A stretch of 64,000 nucleotides of DNA from positions 62,001 through 126,000 of the forward strand of contig JAFVEA010000005.1 of the NCBI GenBank assembly GCA_017478185.1. The letters are read 5' to 3'. Within the stretch, counting starts at the first letter, position 1; each line of letters begins with the position of its first letter. The stretch comes from Clostridia bacterium. Its GTDB lineage: Bacteria; Bacillota; Clostridia; Christensenellales; UBA1242. Below, piece by piece: positions 37,770 through 45,529 of this stretch. The notes beneath the pieces are model-generated. The model had not been told where the DNA came from. It searched no databases and saw nothing but the letters and a program-made list of their open reading frames with translations. Both the position numbers and the translations under genes were made by a program.

Positions 37770-37836
37770 TTTTTTCTAAAAATATCAAATTTTTTATCAA
37801 ATTTTTTTCTAAAAACGGTCGATTTTGTCTAAAAAA
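37770..37836. promoter_or_regulatory. Three TTTTnTCTAAAAA motifs between spo0A and sigG
   Basis: Copies start at 37770, 37802 and 37823, roughly 3 and 2 helical turns apart. The same motif sits in the spoVG promoter. They resemble a weakened 0A box (TTGTCGAA against TTGTCTAA in the third copy). Confidence 0.4.
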
Positions 37837-37933
37837 GGTTGTTTTTTTATTTTTTTTATTAAATTTTTGTTTTTTTAAATAATTTTTTATAACCATTTTT
37901 TGTTTTTTTGAATTTTCTTGTATGTTTTGTTAA

Positions 37934-37951
37934 TCCTACTTTTGTAGGAGG
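37934..37951 (+). promoter_or_regulatory. sigG ribosome binding site masked by a hairpin
   Basis: TCCTAC-TTTT-GTAGGA forms a perfect 6-bp stem whose 3' arm contains part of the Shine-Dalgarno (GTAGGAGG). A leader hairpin that restrains sigG translation is known in B. subtilis. Confidence 0.65.
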
Positions 37952-37956
37952 AAAAA

Positions 37957-38733
37957 ATGCCTAACAAAGTTTATATTTGTGGAGTGAACACAAACAAGCT
38001 CCCCACCCTAAGTCAGGAAGAAATGCAAAAGCTTATGATAAAAATAAAACAAGGTGATGACAGCGCCAAACAAGAATTTATCTATGCAAATATGAAGCTT
38101 GTTTTATCCGTTATTCAAAAATTTTTATATAAAAAAAAGCAACACACCGATGACCTATTTCAGGTGGGATGTGTTGGGCTCATAAAAGCCATTGACAATT
38201 TTGACATATCATTAAATGTTAAATTTTCAACATATGCCGTTCCTATGATTATTGGCGAAATCAGAAGATTTTTAAGAGATGACTCTCCAATTAGAGTTAG
38301 CCGAAGCCTTAGAGATATTGCCTATCAAGCACTTCAAGCAAGAGAAAAAATTGAAGCCCGCACCCAAAGAGAAGCCAGCCTTGATGAAATAGCATTAGAA
38401 TTAAACACCCCTTATTTTGAAGTTGCATGCGCTATGGACGCAATAAGCGAGCCTATGAGCCTTGATGAACCTGTTTATAGCGATGATAATGATGTGGCAA
38501 GTTTAGGAGAATTTATTCAAGATGAATACACCAGTTGCGAAAAATGGATAGACAATGTTTCCATAAAAGATGCGTTAAATGAACTAGACAGCCGTGAAAA
38601 AAGAATACTTGTTCTTAGATATTATTTGGGCAAAACTCAAATTGAAGTTAGTGAAGAAGTTGGCATAAGCCAAGCACAAGTTAGCAGACTGGAAAAAAAT
38701 GCTTTAAAAGTTGTTAAAAAATATTTAATATAA
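37957..38733 (+). CDS. sigG: Late forespore sigma factor SigG
   Basis: 258 residues. The N-terminal KVYICGVNTNKLPTLSQEEM is specific to SigG; region 2 (DDLFQVGCVGLIKAIDNFD, KFSTYAVPMIIGEIRRFLRDDSPIRVSRSLRDIAYQAL) and region 4 (REKRILVLRYYLGKTQIEVSEEVGISQAQVSRLE) are typical. It directs late gene expression in the forespore. In most relatives sigG follows sigE on the same strand; here it faces sigE and their stop codons abut with no bases between. Its terminator falls inside the 3' end of sigE. Confidence 0.96.
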   Translation: MPNKVYICGVNTNKLPTLSQEEMQKLMIKIKQGDDSAKQEFIYANMKLVLSVIQKFLYKKKQHTDDLFQVGCVGLIKAIDNFDISLNVKFSTYAVPMIIGEIRRFLRDDSPIRVSRSLRDIAYQALQAREKIEARTQREASLDEIALELNTPYFEVACAMDAISEPMSLDEPVYSDDNDVASLGEFIQDEYTSCEKWIDNVSIKDALNELDSREKRILVLRYYLGKTQIEVSEEVGISQAQVSRLEKNALKVVKKYLI

Positions 38734-38759
38734 CTATAAGTGTTTAGTTATATTTTTTT
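38728..38759 (+). terminator. sigG terminator inside the end of sigE
   Basis: ATATAACTA and TAGTTATAT pair around an 8-base loop, then Ts; the left arm includes the sigG stop codon. Confidence 0.75.
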
Positions 38760-39453
38760 TCATTTTAACTAAAATCTTTTTTTCTATTCTTGAAATATAG
38801 CTTTGTGAAATGTTTAAAAGGTCAGCAACCTCTTTTTGCGTTCGTTCTTTTTCTTCTCCAAGCCCAAATCTAAGCTTTACAATTTGTTGCTCTTTTTTGT
38901 TTAGTTCTGCTAAAACCTTGTGTATTGCTTCTTTTTCAACACTGGTGTCCAAATAAGAAAAAACTTCATCTGGGTCAACCCCCAAAACATCAGAAAGTAA
39001 TAACTCATTGCCATCACCGTCAAAAGATAATGGTTTATCTAATGAAGTTTCTTTCTTTTGTTTTGAAGCTTTTCTTAAATACATTAAAATTTCATTCTCA
39101 ATGCACCTACTGGCATATGTTGCAAGTTTTATTTTTTTATCTAAGTTAAAAGTTGAAACGGCCTTAATTAATCCAATGCTGCCAACAGAAATTAAATCTT
39201 CTAATTCCACCCCACTGTTTTCAAATTTTTTGGCGATATAAACAACAAGCCTTAAATTTCGCTCTATCAGTTCATTTTTTGCATTTTTGTCACCATTAAC
39301 AAGCCTTATTAAGCATTCATTTTCTTCATCTTCTTTCATTGGTTGAGGCAAACTTTCATTCGAACACAAAAACAAAAGCATATCTTTTTCATTTGAAAAA
39401 ATATTATCTTCAAAAAACTTTCCAAACACTTTTTTTAGTAATTTTTTAATCAT
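38734..39453 (-). CDS. sigE: Early mother-cell sigma factor, pro-SigE
   Basis: 239 residues. A leader of about 32 residues (MIKKLLKKVFGKFF, then SNESLPQPMKEDEE) corresponds to the pro-sequence removed by SpoIIGA; then region 2 (ERNLRLVVYIAKKFENSGVELEDLISVGSIGLIKAV, KLATYASRCIENEILMYLR) and region 4 (EVADLLNISQSYISRIEKK). It is translated directly after spoIIGA, with its GGAGG inside the end of that gene, so the protease and its substrate are coupled. Confidence 0.96.
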   Translation of the reverse strand: MIKKLLKKVFGKFFEDNIFSNEKDMLLFLCSNESLPQPMKEDEENECLIRLVNGDKNAKNELIERNLRLVVYIAKKFENSGVELEDLISVGSIGLIKAVSTFNLDKKIKLATYASRCIENEILMYLRKASKQKKETSLDKPLSFDGDGNELLLSDVLGVDPDEVFSYLDTSVEKEAIHKVLAELNKKEQQIVKLRFGLGEEKERTQKEVADLLNISQSYISRIEKKILVKMKKNITKHL

Positions 39454-39454
39454 A

Positions 39455-40282
39455 TTAAACCTCCATTATTTTAGGACTCAAAATCACATCAAATCCTTTG
39501 TTTTTAAAAAATCTATCTTCACTCACCCCAACACAAACATCTATATTTTTATTATTAAAAAAACATTTCTCTGCATCAAAAACCAATATATTTTTAAAAC
39601 CAGAAATGCTATTAACTTTTATTGTTTGTGGATTGTTTAATTTTGAATATTTTTTAAGCAAAAAATTTATTCTATCATCATCTGAAAACCAGTTTTTAAG
39701 CTTTTCTTCACATATCATCAAAACTGGTTTGCCCTGTTTGTTTGTGAGAGTGTTTCCTGTGTCTAAAAATCCTTTTAAATTGGCAACTTTGTTGTTTAGC
39801 TTAATTGTTATGTTATACAAAAATTTTTGTATGTTTTTTTTAATATAAAATTTTTTTAAGACATTTGTTAAAAACAAAAACAAAATCACACTTGTTGCCA
39901 AAATTCCACCAACAGGAATGTTTGAATTATATGAATAACTCATACCTCCCACTCCTTTTATTCCTAAAAAACTGAATATGGCAATAATCGCTCCACCAAA
40001 CAAAAAAGTGAATAACATAAACAATAGTGTTTTTAAAAATATTTTCTTAAAATTTAATTCTATTAAAAAACACATAAAAACAGCCATAGCAATTTTTATA
40101 AAAATGTTAAACACCCCAAAAGATAGATAAACACTGAAAACTGAAAACACTGCTCCAACAAAGCTTGAAAAAATAAGTTTTAACCATTTATGATTTAATG
40201 CCAAACTTTTTAAAACTAAATATAAAATCAAGCCATCTATTAACATATTTTCTAATAAAACCATTTCAATATAAACAATCAT
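39455..40282 (-). CDS. spoIIGA: Pro-sigma-E processing protease SpoIIGA
   Basis: 275 residues: about five N-terminal membrane segments (to about residue 150), then a soluble aspartic-protease-like domain with the active-site motif GFLDTGN (DSGN in B. subtilis). It cleaves pro-SigE at the sporulation septum on a signal from the forespore (SpoIIR). It forms a two-gene unit with sigE. The ATG lacks a Shine-Dalgarno; TAAAAT ends 6 bases upstream, suggesting a leaderless mRNA. Confidence 0.93.
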   Translation of the reverse strand: MIVYIEMVLLENMLIDGLILYLVLKSLALNHKWLKLIFSSFVGAVFSVFSVYLSFGVFNIFIKIAMAVFMCFLIELNFKKIFLKTLLFMLFTFLFGGAIIAIFSFLGIKGVGGMSYSYNSNIPVGGILATSVILFLFLTNVLKKFYIKKNIQKFLYNITIKLNNKVANLKGFLDTGNTLTNKQGKPVLMICEEKLKNWFSDDDRINFLLKKYSKLNNPQTIKVNSISGFKNILVFDAEKCFFNNKNIDVCVGVSEDRFFKNKGFDVILSPKIMEV

Positions 40283-40294
40283 AATTTTATTTTA
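40283..40294 (-). promoter_or_regulatory. Probable -10 of a leaderless spoIIGA mRNA
   Basis: Reverse strand TAAAAT (40289-40294) then 6 bases then ATG; no clear -35, as expected if an activator is needed. Confidence 0.4.
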
Positions 40295-40306
40295 CAAAAA
40301 TCAAAA

Positions 40307-40334
40307 CAAAAAAGGCGCTAAAAAATTTTAGCGT
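40307..40334 (-). terminator. Terminator of the small membrane protein gene
   Basis: Reverse strand GACGCTAAAA and TTTAGCGCC form the stem, followed by TTTTTT. Confidence 0.75.
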
Positions 40335-40374
40335 CTTTGACTTATTTTAGCTTATTTTAAAACTTTTTGCTGAA

Positions 40375-40653
40375 TTAATAATTAAGCACAAGTGTTAAAG
40401 TTCTAATTATCATCACAATCAGCCCCACAAAAGTTATAATCCCCCCAACAATTATTGTTATCTTGTAGGTTTCTGTTTGTTTGTATGTTGAAGAATCAAC
40501 CGTTTTATCTCTTCTGTATGTCAATGTTTTTGCCAGAAGCATTAAAGCCAGCCCAATAATTATAACAATAATTGCAACAATAATTAAAGGTTCAGACAAA
40601 TATGTTGCAACACTCCTTTCTCCAGGTTCAGCGCTTAATAAACTAAAATTCAT
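40375..40653 (-). CDS. Small membrane protein with two transmembrane helices
   Basis: 92 residues, not recognised. Two hydrophobic segments (PLIIVAIIVIIIGLALMLLA and ITIIVGGIITFVGLIVMII) flank a short polar loop with TYRRDKTVDSS. The second ATG (40653) is preferred, since GAGGAGA is only 2 bases from the first. It has its own promoter and terminator, between spoIIGA and pgsA. Confidence 0.65.
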   Translation of the reverse strand: MNFSLLSAEPGERSVATYLSEPLIIVAIIVIIIGLALMLLAKTLTYRRDKTVDSSTYKQTETYKITIIVGGIITFVGLIVMIIRTLTLVLNY

Positions 40654-40680
40654 AGTCATATCTCCTCATAATCTGAGATA

Positions 40681-40709
40681 ATTATATCATAAAAACAAAT
40701 TTTTTGCAA
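40681..40709 (-). promoter_or_regulatory. Promoter of the small membrane protein gene
   Basis: Reverse strand TTGCAA (40704-40709), 17-bp spacer, TATAAT (40681-40686). Confidence 0.75.
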
Positions 40710-40752
40710 TAGGCCTTTTTAACTTTTAATCAACTCTTTTTTAAAGCTAAAA

Positions 40753-41376
40753 TTATTTATTCTTTTGTGTCTCTTCATTATTTTTATCAGAAAAAGATTT
40801 ATCTTCTTTTTTCTTTTTTAAAGCATTTATAACTTTTTTGTAATTTAAACTAACATACAAAACAACACTTGAAAAAACAACTCCAAACCCAGCATATAAA
40901 ATATATTCATACCAAGGGGCAAAAACTGATGGGAAGAAGCTTAAAAATATACCTATCGTGATAACCAAAGTTCCAGTTTTCCCAATAATATTGCTTGGAA
41001 TTGTTATATTTTTCCCAAACAAAAAAATCCCCATTAAAATCATTGTTAAATCAACTGCAACAATTATTCCAAAAAACCACCAAAAAATAATGCCCTCAAA
41101 AGCTAAACAAAATAGTGTTGCAGATTTTAGCAATTTGTCTGCAAGAGGGTCTAAAACAATCCCCACAGGAGTTATTTGATTAAACTTTCTTGCCAAAAAA
41201 CCATCCAATAAATCCGTTAAACTGGCAATCACAAAAACACAAAGCGAAGGCAAATAATTTGGCCTAAAAACAAAAAACATAACCAAAAGAATTGGCACAC
41301 ACACAAGCCTTATGATGGTTAACACATTTGGTATGTTTAACAAACTTTTAAAATGCTTTCTTAATTTTTCATTCAT
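40753..41376 (-). CDS. pgsA: CDP-diacylglycerol-glycerol-3-phosphate phosphatidyltransferase
   Basis: Makes phosphatidylglycerol phosphate from CDP-DAG and glycerol-3-phosphate in the membrane. 207 residues with several membrane helices and the full CDP-alcohol phosphotransferase signature (DLLDGFLARKF, then GIVLDPLADK). Starts at MNEKLRKHFKSLLNIPNVLT. There is no Shine-Dalgarno; TATAAT ends 6 bases before the ATG. The C-terminal tail is highly charged (KKKKEDKSFSDKNNEE). Confidence 0.94.
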   Translation of the reverse strand: MNEKLRKHFKSLLNIPNVLTIIRLVCVPILLVMFFVFRPNYLPSLCVFVIASLTDLLDGFLARKFNQITPVGIVLDPLADKLLKSATLFCLAFEGIIFWWFFGIIVAVDLTMILMGIFLFGKNITIPSNIIGKTGTLVITIGIFLSFFPSVFAPWYEYILYAGFGVVFSSVVLYVSLNYKKVINALKKKKEDKSFSDKNNEETQKNK

Positions 41377-41382
41377 AAAATT

Positions 41383-41410
41383 ATTATAACACACTATCGC
41401 AAAAAATCAA
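41383..41410 (-). promoter_or_regulatory. pgsA promoter, leaderless configuration
   Basis: Reverse strand TTGATT (41405-41410), 16-bp spacer, TATAAT (41383-41388), then 6 bases and the ATG at 41376. Confidence 0.7.
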
Positions 41411-41586
41411 ACAAAAATTTTATTTTTGTAACAAAAACAAAAATAAACAAATATACTGACTATGTAACTTTTTTGCTAACAGATTTGTTTATACACAAGA
41501 AAAAATCAGCCACCTCTATAAAATTTTTGCGATATAAAATCTAATTACAATCCGCCCTTACGTTGTAAGACAAACAAAAAAGTTAT

Positions 41587-41616
41587 AAATCCCCACAAAA
41601 CTTTGTGGGGATTTTT
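41587..41616. terminator. Orphan strong hairpin upstream of ogg
   Basis: AAATCCCCACAA-AACT-TTGTGGGGATTT, 12 bp with a T run. No gene precedes it on the + strand: 41377-41586 holds only the pgsA promoter and AT-rich sequence with a small CTTAC-GTT-GTAAG stem. A short untranslated RNA could end here, but no promoter for it is convincing. Confidence 0.7.
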
Positions 41617-41664
41617 GTTGCTCATTTTTTTGTTTTGTGATATCTTTAAAAAAGAGGAAAAATT

Positions 41665-42501
41665 ATGAAATACAAAATTTATGAAGACAAAATTGAAATA
41701 ACAGAAGCAAATACATTTGATATAAAATCCATTTTAGAAAGCGGACAAATGTTTAGATTTAAACAAACAGAAAATGAATGGATTGTTCAAAGCGGTGATA
41801 AAGTGGCAAAAATTTGTCAGGTTAATGACAAAAAATACATATTAAAGAGCAAAAATTTAAAATATTTTGAAAATTTCTTTGACTTTCAAACAAATTATGA
41901 TATAATACAAGCAGAACTAAATAAATTTAGTTATATGCGTCCAGCGTTAGAATTTTCTAAGGGTGTTAGAATTTTAAAACAACAACCTCTTGAAACTCTT
42001 ATTTGTTTTATAATTTCGGCAAATAACAATATTTCAAGAATCAAAAAAAGCGTAAATTATATTTGCGAGCATTTTGGTCAAAAATTAGAAGAAAACCTGT
42101 TTGCTTTTCCAACACTTGATGAACTTTTAAAAATAACAGAAAAAGATTTTATGCTGGCTGGAACAGGTTACCGAGCACCATATCTTGTTAAAACAATAAA
42201 AGAATTAGAAAATGGGTTTAGCTTGGAACAATTAAAACACATTCCAACAGAAGAGGCAAAGCAAAAGCTTTTAACTCTTGCTGGAGTGGGCCCAAAGGTT
42301 GCTGATTGCGTTCTTCTGTTTGGACTGCAGCACAAAAAAGTATTTCCTGTCGACACTTGGATAGCAAAAGTTTATAACGACTTTTTCGAACATGAAACAA
42401 ACAGAATAAAAATGAGAAAAAAACTTGTTGGAACTTTTGGGGATTTATCAGGAATAGCACAACAATATTTGTTCTATTATAAAAGAGAAATAAAAAATTA
42501 G
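41665..42501 (+). CDS. ogg: 8-oxoguanine DNA glycosylase/AP lyase (OGG1 type)
   Basis: Removes 8-oxoguanine from DNA. 278 residues. The helix-hairpin-helix and active site read LAGVGPKVADCVLL with the catalytic Lys211, and FPVDTW with Asp230, as in human OGG1 (Lys249, Asp268); the N-terminal SGQMFRF is also typical. OGG1-like enzymes are known in clostridia. GAGGAAA stands before the ATG. Followed by the NYN gene after 11 bases, probably an operon. Confidence 0.92.
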   Translation: MKYKIYEDKIEITEANTFDIKSILESGQMFRFKQTENEWIVQSGDKVAKICQVNDKKYILKSKNLKYFENFFDFQTNYDIIQAELNKFSYMRPALEFSKGVRILKQQPLETLICFIISANNNISRIKKSVNYICEHFGQKLEENLFAFPTLDELLKITEKDFMLAGTGYRAPYLVKTIKELENGFSLEQLKHIPTEEAKQKLLTLAGVGPKVADCVLLFGLQHKKVFPVDTWIAKVYNDFFEHETNRIKMRKKLVGTFGDLSGIAQQYLFYYKREIKN

Positions 42502-42512
42502 GAGATTAAAAA

Positions 42513-43175
42513 ATGAGTAACATTGCACTATTTATTGACATAGACAACGCAAAAGTAAATTTGCCTGTTTTTGAAAGTATTTTAAAAGCTTTAAGAAAAA
42601 GAGGTCGCCTAACCTTTGTTAAAGTTTATGGATTTAACGAAAGAAAACACATAAAATTTGGAGATATTATTGAAGAATATGGCTTTGAATCTGCCCCAAC
42701 AATGAGATTTAAAAAGAGAGCTAAATCTCAATTAGACACAAGAATTTTTGTTGATGCTGTAAGGCTTTATTACACCGCTGAACACATTGATGAATATTGT
42801 TTTATGGCAGGAGCTGGTGACCTTGTTCCACTTTTAAGCTTTTTGCGTTCTGGCGGAATAACTTTAACCACAATAAAAACCCCAGACGTCACTGGAAACG
42901 ACCATATGTTTGATGAAGCTATTGAAATTGACGTGGAATATAACCCTCCTGTTAGACTTTCAAAAGTTCAAATGAAAAAGCGATTAGCTGCAATTTCAAA
43001 ACGTTCAAAAGCATTGATGAAAAACGATAATGATGATGAGGACGCTTTAAAAGAGCGTGAAGAGCTTATTGATGAAATTGAATCACTCCTCACTTCAAAA
43101 CAAGACAACATGGATGCAGAAGAAAAAGAAATATATTCAGCTTTAGAAAGTTTGTTGGATGTTTTAAAAATATAA
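42513..43175 (+). CDS. NYN-domain (PIN-like) protein
   Basis: 220 residues. The NYN fold is shown by ALFIDIDNAKVN, KVYGFNERK, DTRIFVDAVRLYY and FMAGAGDLVPLLSFLRSGG, with the acidic residues expected for a PIN-like ribonuclease site. Proteins of this LabA/DUF88 type are thought to act on RNA, but the target is unknown. The C-terminal part is charged and probably a coiled coil. TAGGAGA precedes the ATG. Third in the possible operon ogg-NYN-SDR. Confidence 0.85.
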   Translation: MSNIALFIDIDNAKVNLPVFESILKALRKRGRLTFVKVYGFNERKHIKFGDIIEEYGFESAPTMRFKKRAKSQLDTRIFVDAVRLYYTAEHIDEYCFMAGAGDLVPLLSFLRSGGITLTTIKTPDVTGNDHMFDEAIEIDVEYNPPVRLSKVQMKKRLAAISKRSKALMKNDNDDEDALKEREELIDEIESLLTSKQDNMDAEEKEIYSALESLLDVLKI

Positions 43176-43187
43176 AAGGTAAATTTT

Positions 43188-43997
43188 ATGAACAATTACA
43201 CTCTTTTAACAGGTGCTGTTGGAGGACTGGGGCAAGCTTTTGTTTTTGAGTTATTAAAACAAAACAAAAGCTTGCTTTTAGTTAGCACAAAACAAGAAAA
43301 ATTAGATAATTTTATAAAGAAATATAAAGAAATTTTTCAAAATAAAAATATAAAAACTTTTGTTTGTGATTTAAGCAAAAAAGAACAAATAACAAACTTA
43401 ATAAATTTCATAAAGCAAGAAAAAATAACTGTAAACACATTGATAAATAACGCTGGTGTTATTATTGAAGGTGATTTGGAGAATTTTTCTGATGAACAAA
43501 TAGAAAATGCTATTATGGTTAATTGCATAGGAACACTTGATTTAACAAAAAATATAATAAAAATAAGAGATAAAAACCAAAAACTTGAGGTGTTAACCGT
43601 TGCATCGGTTGCATCTCGTTATCCAATCCCACATATGGGGGTTTATTCTGCAACAAAAGCTTTTTTACTTTCTATGATGTTGTCTCTTAGTTATGAATAC
43701 AGCAAAAAAGACATCTCTTTTTCAACTGTATGCCCTGGTGGAATGGCAACAACCCAAGAAATGAAGGATTCAATAAAATCAATGGGAATAGGAGGAAAAT
43801 TATCCACCCTATCAACCGAAAAAGTTGCAAAAATTGCATTAAAAGGCCTCAAAAGAGGTAAACGTGTTATAACACCTGGATTTTTTAACAAATTTTTGGT
43901 ATTTTTAGGAAAATTGGTTCCAATAACATTTCAAGCAAAACAAGCTGGAAATATATATAAAAAATCACAAATAAAAAGGGGTTTATATAAAAAATAA
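43188..43997 (+). CDS. Short-chain dehydrogenase/reductase
   Basis: 269 residues. NAD(P) site TGAVGGLGQAF, the NNAG motif (LINNAGVI), catalytic Ser region (VASVAS) and YSATK. The C-terminal tail is longer and more basic than usual (KKSQIKRGLYKK). Substrate unknown; the closest general type is the DltE-like/ketoreductase-like group. AAAGG precedes the ATG, 12 bases after the NYN gene. Confidence 0.88.
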   Translation: MNNYTLLTGAVGGLGQAFVFELLKQNKSLLLVSTKQEKLDNFIKKYKEIFQNKNIKTFVCDLSKKEQITNLINFIKQEKITVNTLINNAGVIIEGDLENFSDEQIENAIMVNCIGTLDLTKNIIKIRDKNQKLEVLTVASVASRYPIPHMGVYSATKAFLLSMMLSLSYEYSKKDISFSTVCPGGMATTQEMKDSIKSMGIGGKLSTLSTEKVAKIALKGLKRGKRVITPGFFNKFLVFLGKLVPITFQAKQAGNIYKKSQIKRGLYKK

Positions 43998-44006
43998 ATA
44001 ATATTT

Positions 44007-44047
44007 AAAAAGAACATATTGATTATATTTTTTCAATATGTTCTTTT
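44007..44047. terminator. Terminator between the two convergent SDR genes
   Basis: AAAAGAACATATTGA pairs with TCAATATGTTCTTTT, a 15-bp stem usable on both strands. Confidence 0.85.
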
Positions 44048-44115
44048 GTTATTGTATTTTTTATAAACAGTCTTTTATACGATTTTTTTATAGATTAAAA
44101 AGCTTATTGTTTTTG

Positions 44116-44859
44116 TTATTCGCCATACATCCCGCCGTCAATTCTTATAACTTCACTATTTATAAAATCTGCGTTTTCTGATGATAAAAAGAAAATCAAA
44201 TTTGCAACATCTTGTTCTGTTCCTGCCCTCTTTTTGAATATTTTTTCTTCTTCACTTTTTATGAAATCTTTGTCCATATCTTTTATTTCGCTTTCTGTTG
44301 CAATAAACCCAGGAGCAACACAGTTAACGTTTACATATGGGGCAAATTGCATCGCCAAGTTATGTGTTAGTGAAATTATTCCCGCTTTTGAAGCGTCATA
44401 ATCCAAACACATAGGAAAGTATGTGTTTATGCCGTTTGTGCTTGCAACGTTTACAATCTTTCCAGATTTTTGTTTAAACATTTCTTCGCCAAAACACTTA
44501 GAAACCAAAAAAGTGCCAACCAAATTAACATCTAATATTTTTTTAAAATTTTCTGCCGTTTTATCACAAAACAAAGTGTCTATTGAAATACCAGCATTGT
44601 TAACCAAAACATCAACTTTATGAAATTTTTTTATAACATCATCAAAAAGAGCTTGAACATCACCTTCCTTTGATATATCACATTTTTTTATAAAACACAA
44701 AACCCCCAAACTTTCTACCTCTTTTTGAACTTTTTGCGCTAAATCTTTTTGTGTGTTATAAGTTAAAACAACATCAAAATTGTTTTCAGCAAAAGTTAGG
44801 GCGGTTTTTTTGCCTATTCCCCTATTTCCGCCAGTTATCAAAACAACTTTCCTATTCAT
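44116..44859 (-). CDS. FabG-like 3-oxoacyl-ACP reductase family protein
   Basis: 247 residues, the normal SDR length. Cofactor motif TGGNRGIGKK, NNAG (VNNAGIS), NVASTNG, catalytic YDASKAG and the C-terminal IRIDGGMYGE are all FabG-like. No fatty-acid genes are near it, so a different ketone/alcohol substrate is quite possible. AAGGAGA precedes the ATG. It lies 39 bases after efp with the efp terminator between. Confidence 0.85.
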   Translation of the reverse strand: MNRKVVLITGGNRGIGKKTALTFAENNFDVVLTYNTQKDLAQKVQKEVESLGVLCFIKKCDISKEGDVQALFDDVIKKFHKVDVLVNNAGISIDTLFCDKTAENFKKILDVNLVGTFLVSKCFGEEMFKQKSGKIVNVASTNGINTYFPMCLDYDASKAGIISLTHNLAMQFAPYVNVNCVAPGFIATESEIKDMDKDFIKSEEEKIFKKRAGTEQDVANLIFFLSSENADFINSEVIRIDGGMYGE

Positions 44860-44870
44860 CTTTTCTCCTT

Positions 44871-44894
44871 CAAAAAAAGGGCTAAAAAGCCCTT
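44871..44894 (-). terminator. efp terminator
   Basis: AAGGGCT-TTTT-AGCCCTT on the reverse strand, followed by seven Ts. Confidence 0.85.
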
Positions 44895-44897
44895 AAA

Positions 44898-45452
44898 TTA
44901 ACCTCTTGAATAATATTTTCCGTCTGCGGTGGTCACTATTATTGTTTCACCTTCGTTTATAAACATTGGAACTTTAACAACAAATCCAGTTTCTGTTACT
45001 GCATCTTTTGTTTGGTTTGAAGAACTTCCAGAAGTTGAGCTCATATCAATTGAAACAACTTTCATTTCAAGTTTTTCTGGAATTTTTATTCCCAAAAGTT
45101 CACCGTTCAAACTTTCAACATCAACAGACAAATTATCTATAAGATAGTTTTTGTTATCTCCAATCCTATCTGCTGGAATTTCCATTTGTTCATAAGTTTG
45201 GTTATCCATAAAATAATAAGTTTGTCCGTCATTATAAAGATATTGCATATTTTGCCTTGTTATGTTGGCTTGCTCAATCTTATAGTTTGTGTTAAAGTTT
45301 CGGTCAATGGTGGCCCCAGTTTTTATGTTCTTTATTTTTGTTTGCATAAAGGCTGAACCTTTTCCAGGTTTTACATGCAAAAAATCAACAACCCTATATA
45401 AATCGCCATCAATAATAACATGCATACCTTTTTTAATGTCTGAAATTTCCAT
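44898..45452 (-). CDS. efp: Elongation factor P
   Basis: Relieves ribosome stalling at consecutive prolines. 184 residues, the standard length, from MEISDIKKG; a start 3 codons earlier would touch the GGGAGA ribosome binding site. The loop that enters the peptidyl-transferase centre is HVKPGKGSAFMQ with the Lys that is modified in some bacteria; domains II and III (VTETGFVVKVPMFINEGE) are complete. It has its own promoter and terminator. Confidence 0.96.
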   Translation of the reverse strand: MEISDIKKGMHVIIDGDLYRVVDFLHVKPGKGSAFMQTKIKNIKTGATIDRNFNTNYKIEQANITRQNMQYLYNDGQTYYFMDNQTYEQMEIPADRIGDNKNYLIDNLSVDVESLNGELLGIKIPEKLEMKVVSIDMSSTSGSSSNQTKDAVTETGFVVKVPMFINEGETIIVTTADGKYYSRG

Positions 45453-45479
45453 AATTATCATTCTCCCTAATTATTTTAA

Positions 45480-45508
45480 ATTTTATTATATTTAACAAAA
45501 TTTGTCAA
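45480..45508 (-). promoter_or_regulatory. efp promoter
   Basis: Reverse strand TTGACA (45503-45508), 17-bp spacer, TAAAAT (45480-45485). Confidence 0.8.
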
Positions 45509-45529
45509 GAAAAATAATATAATATGCTT

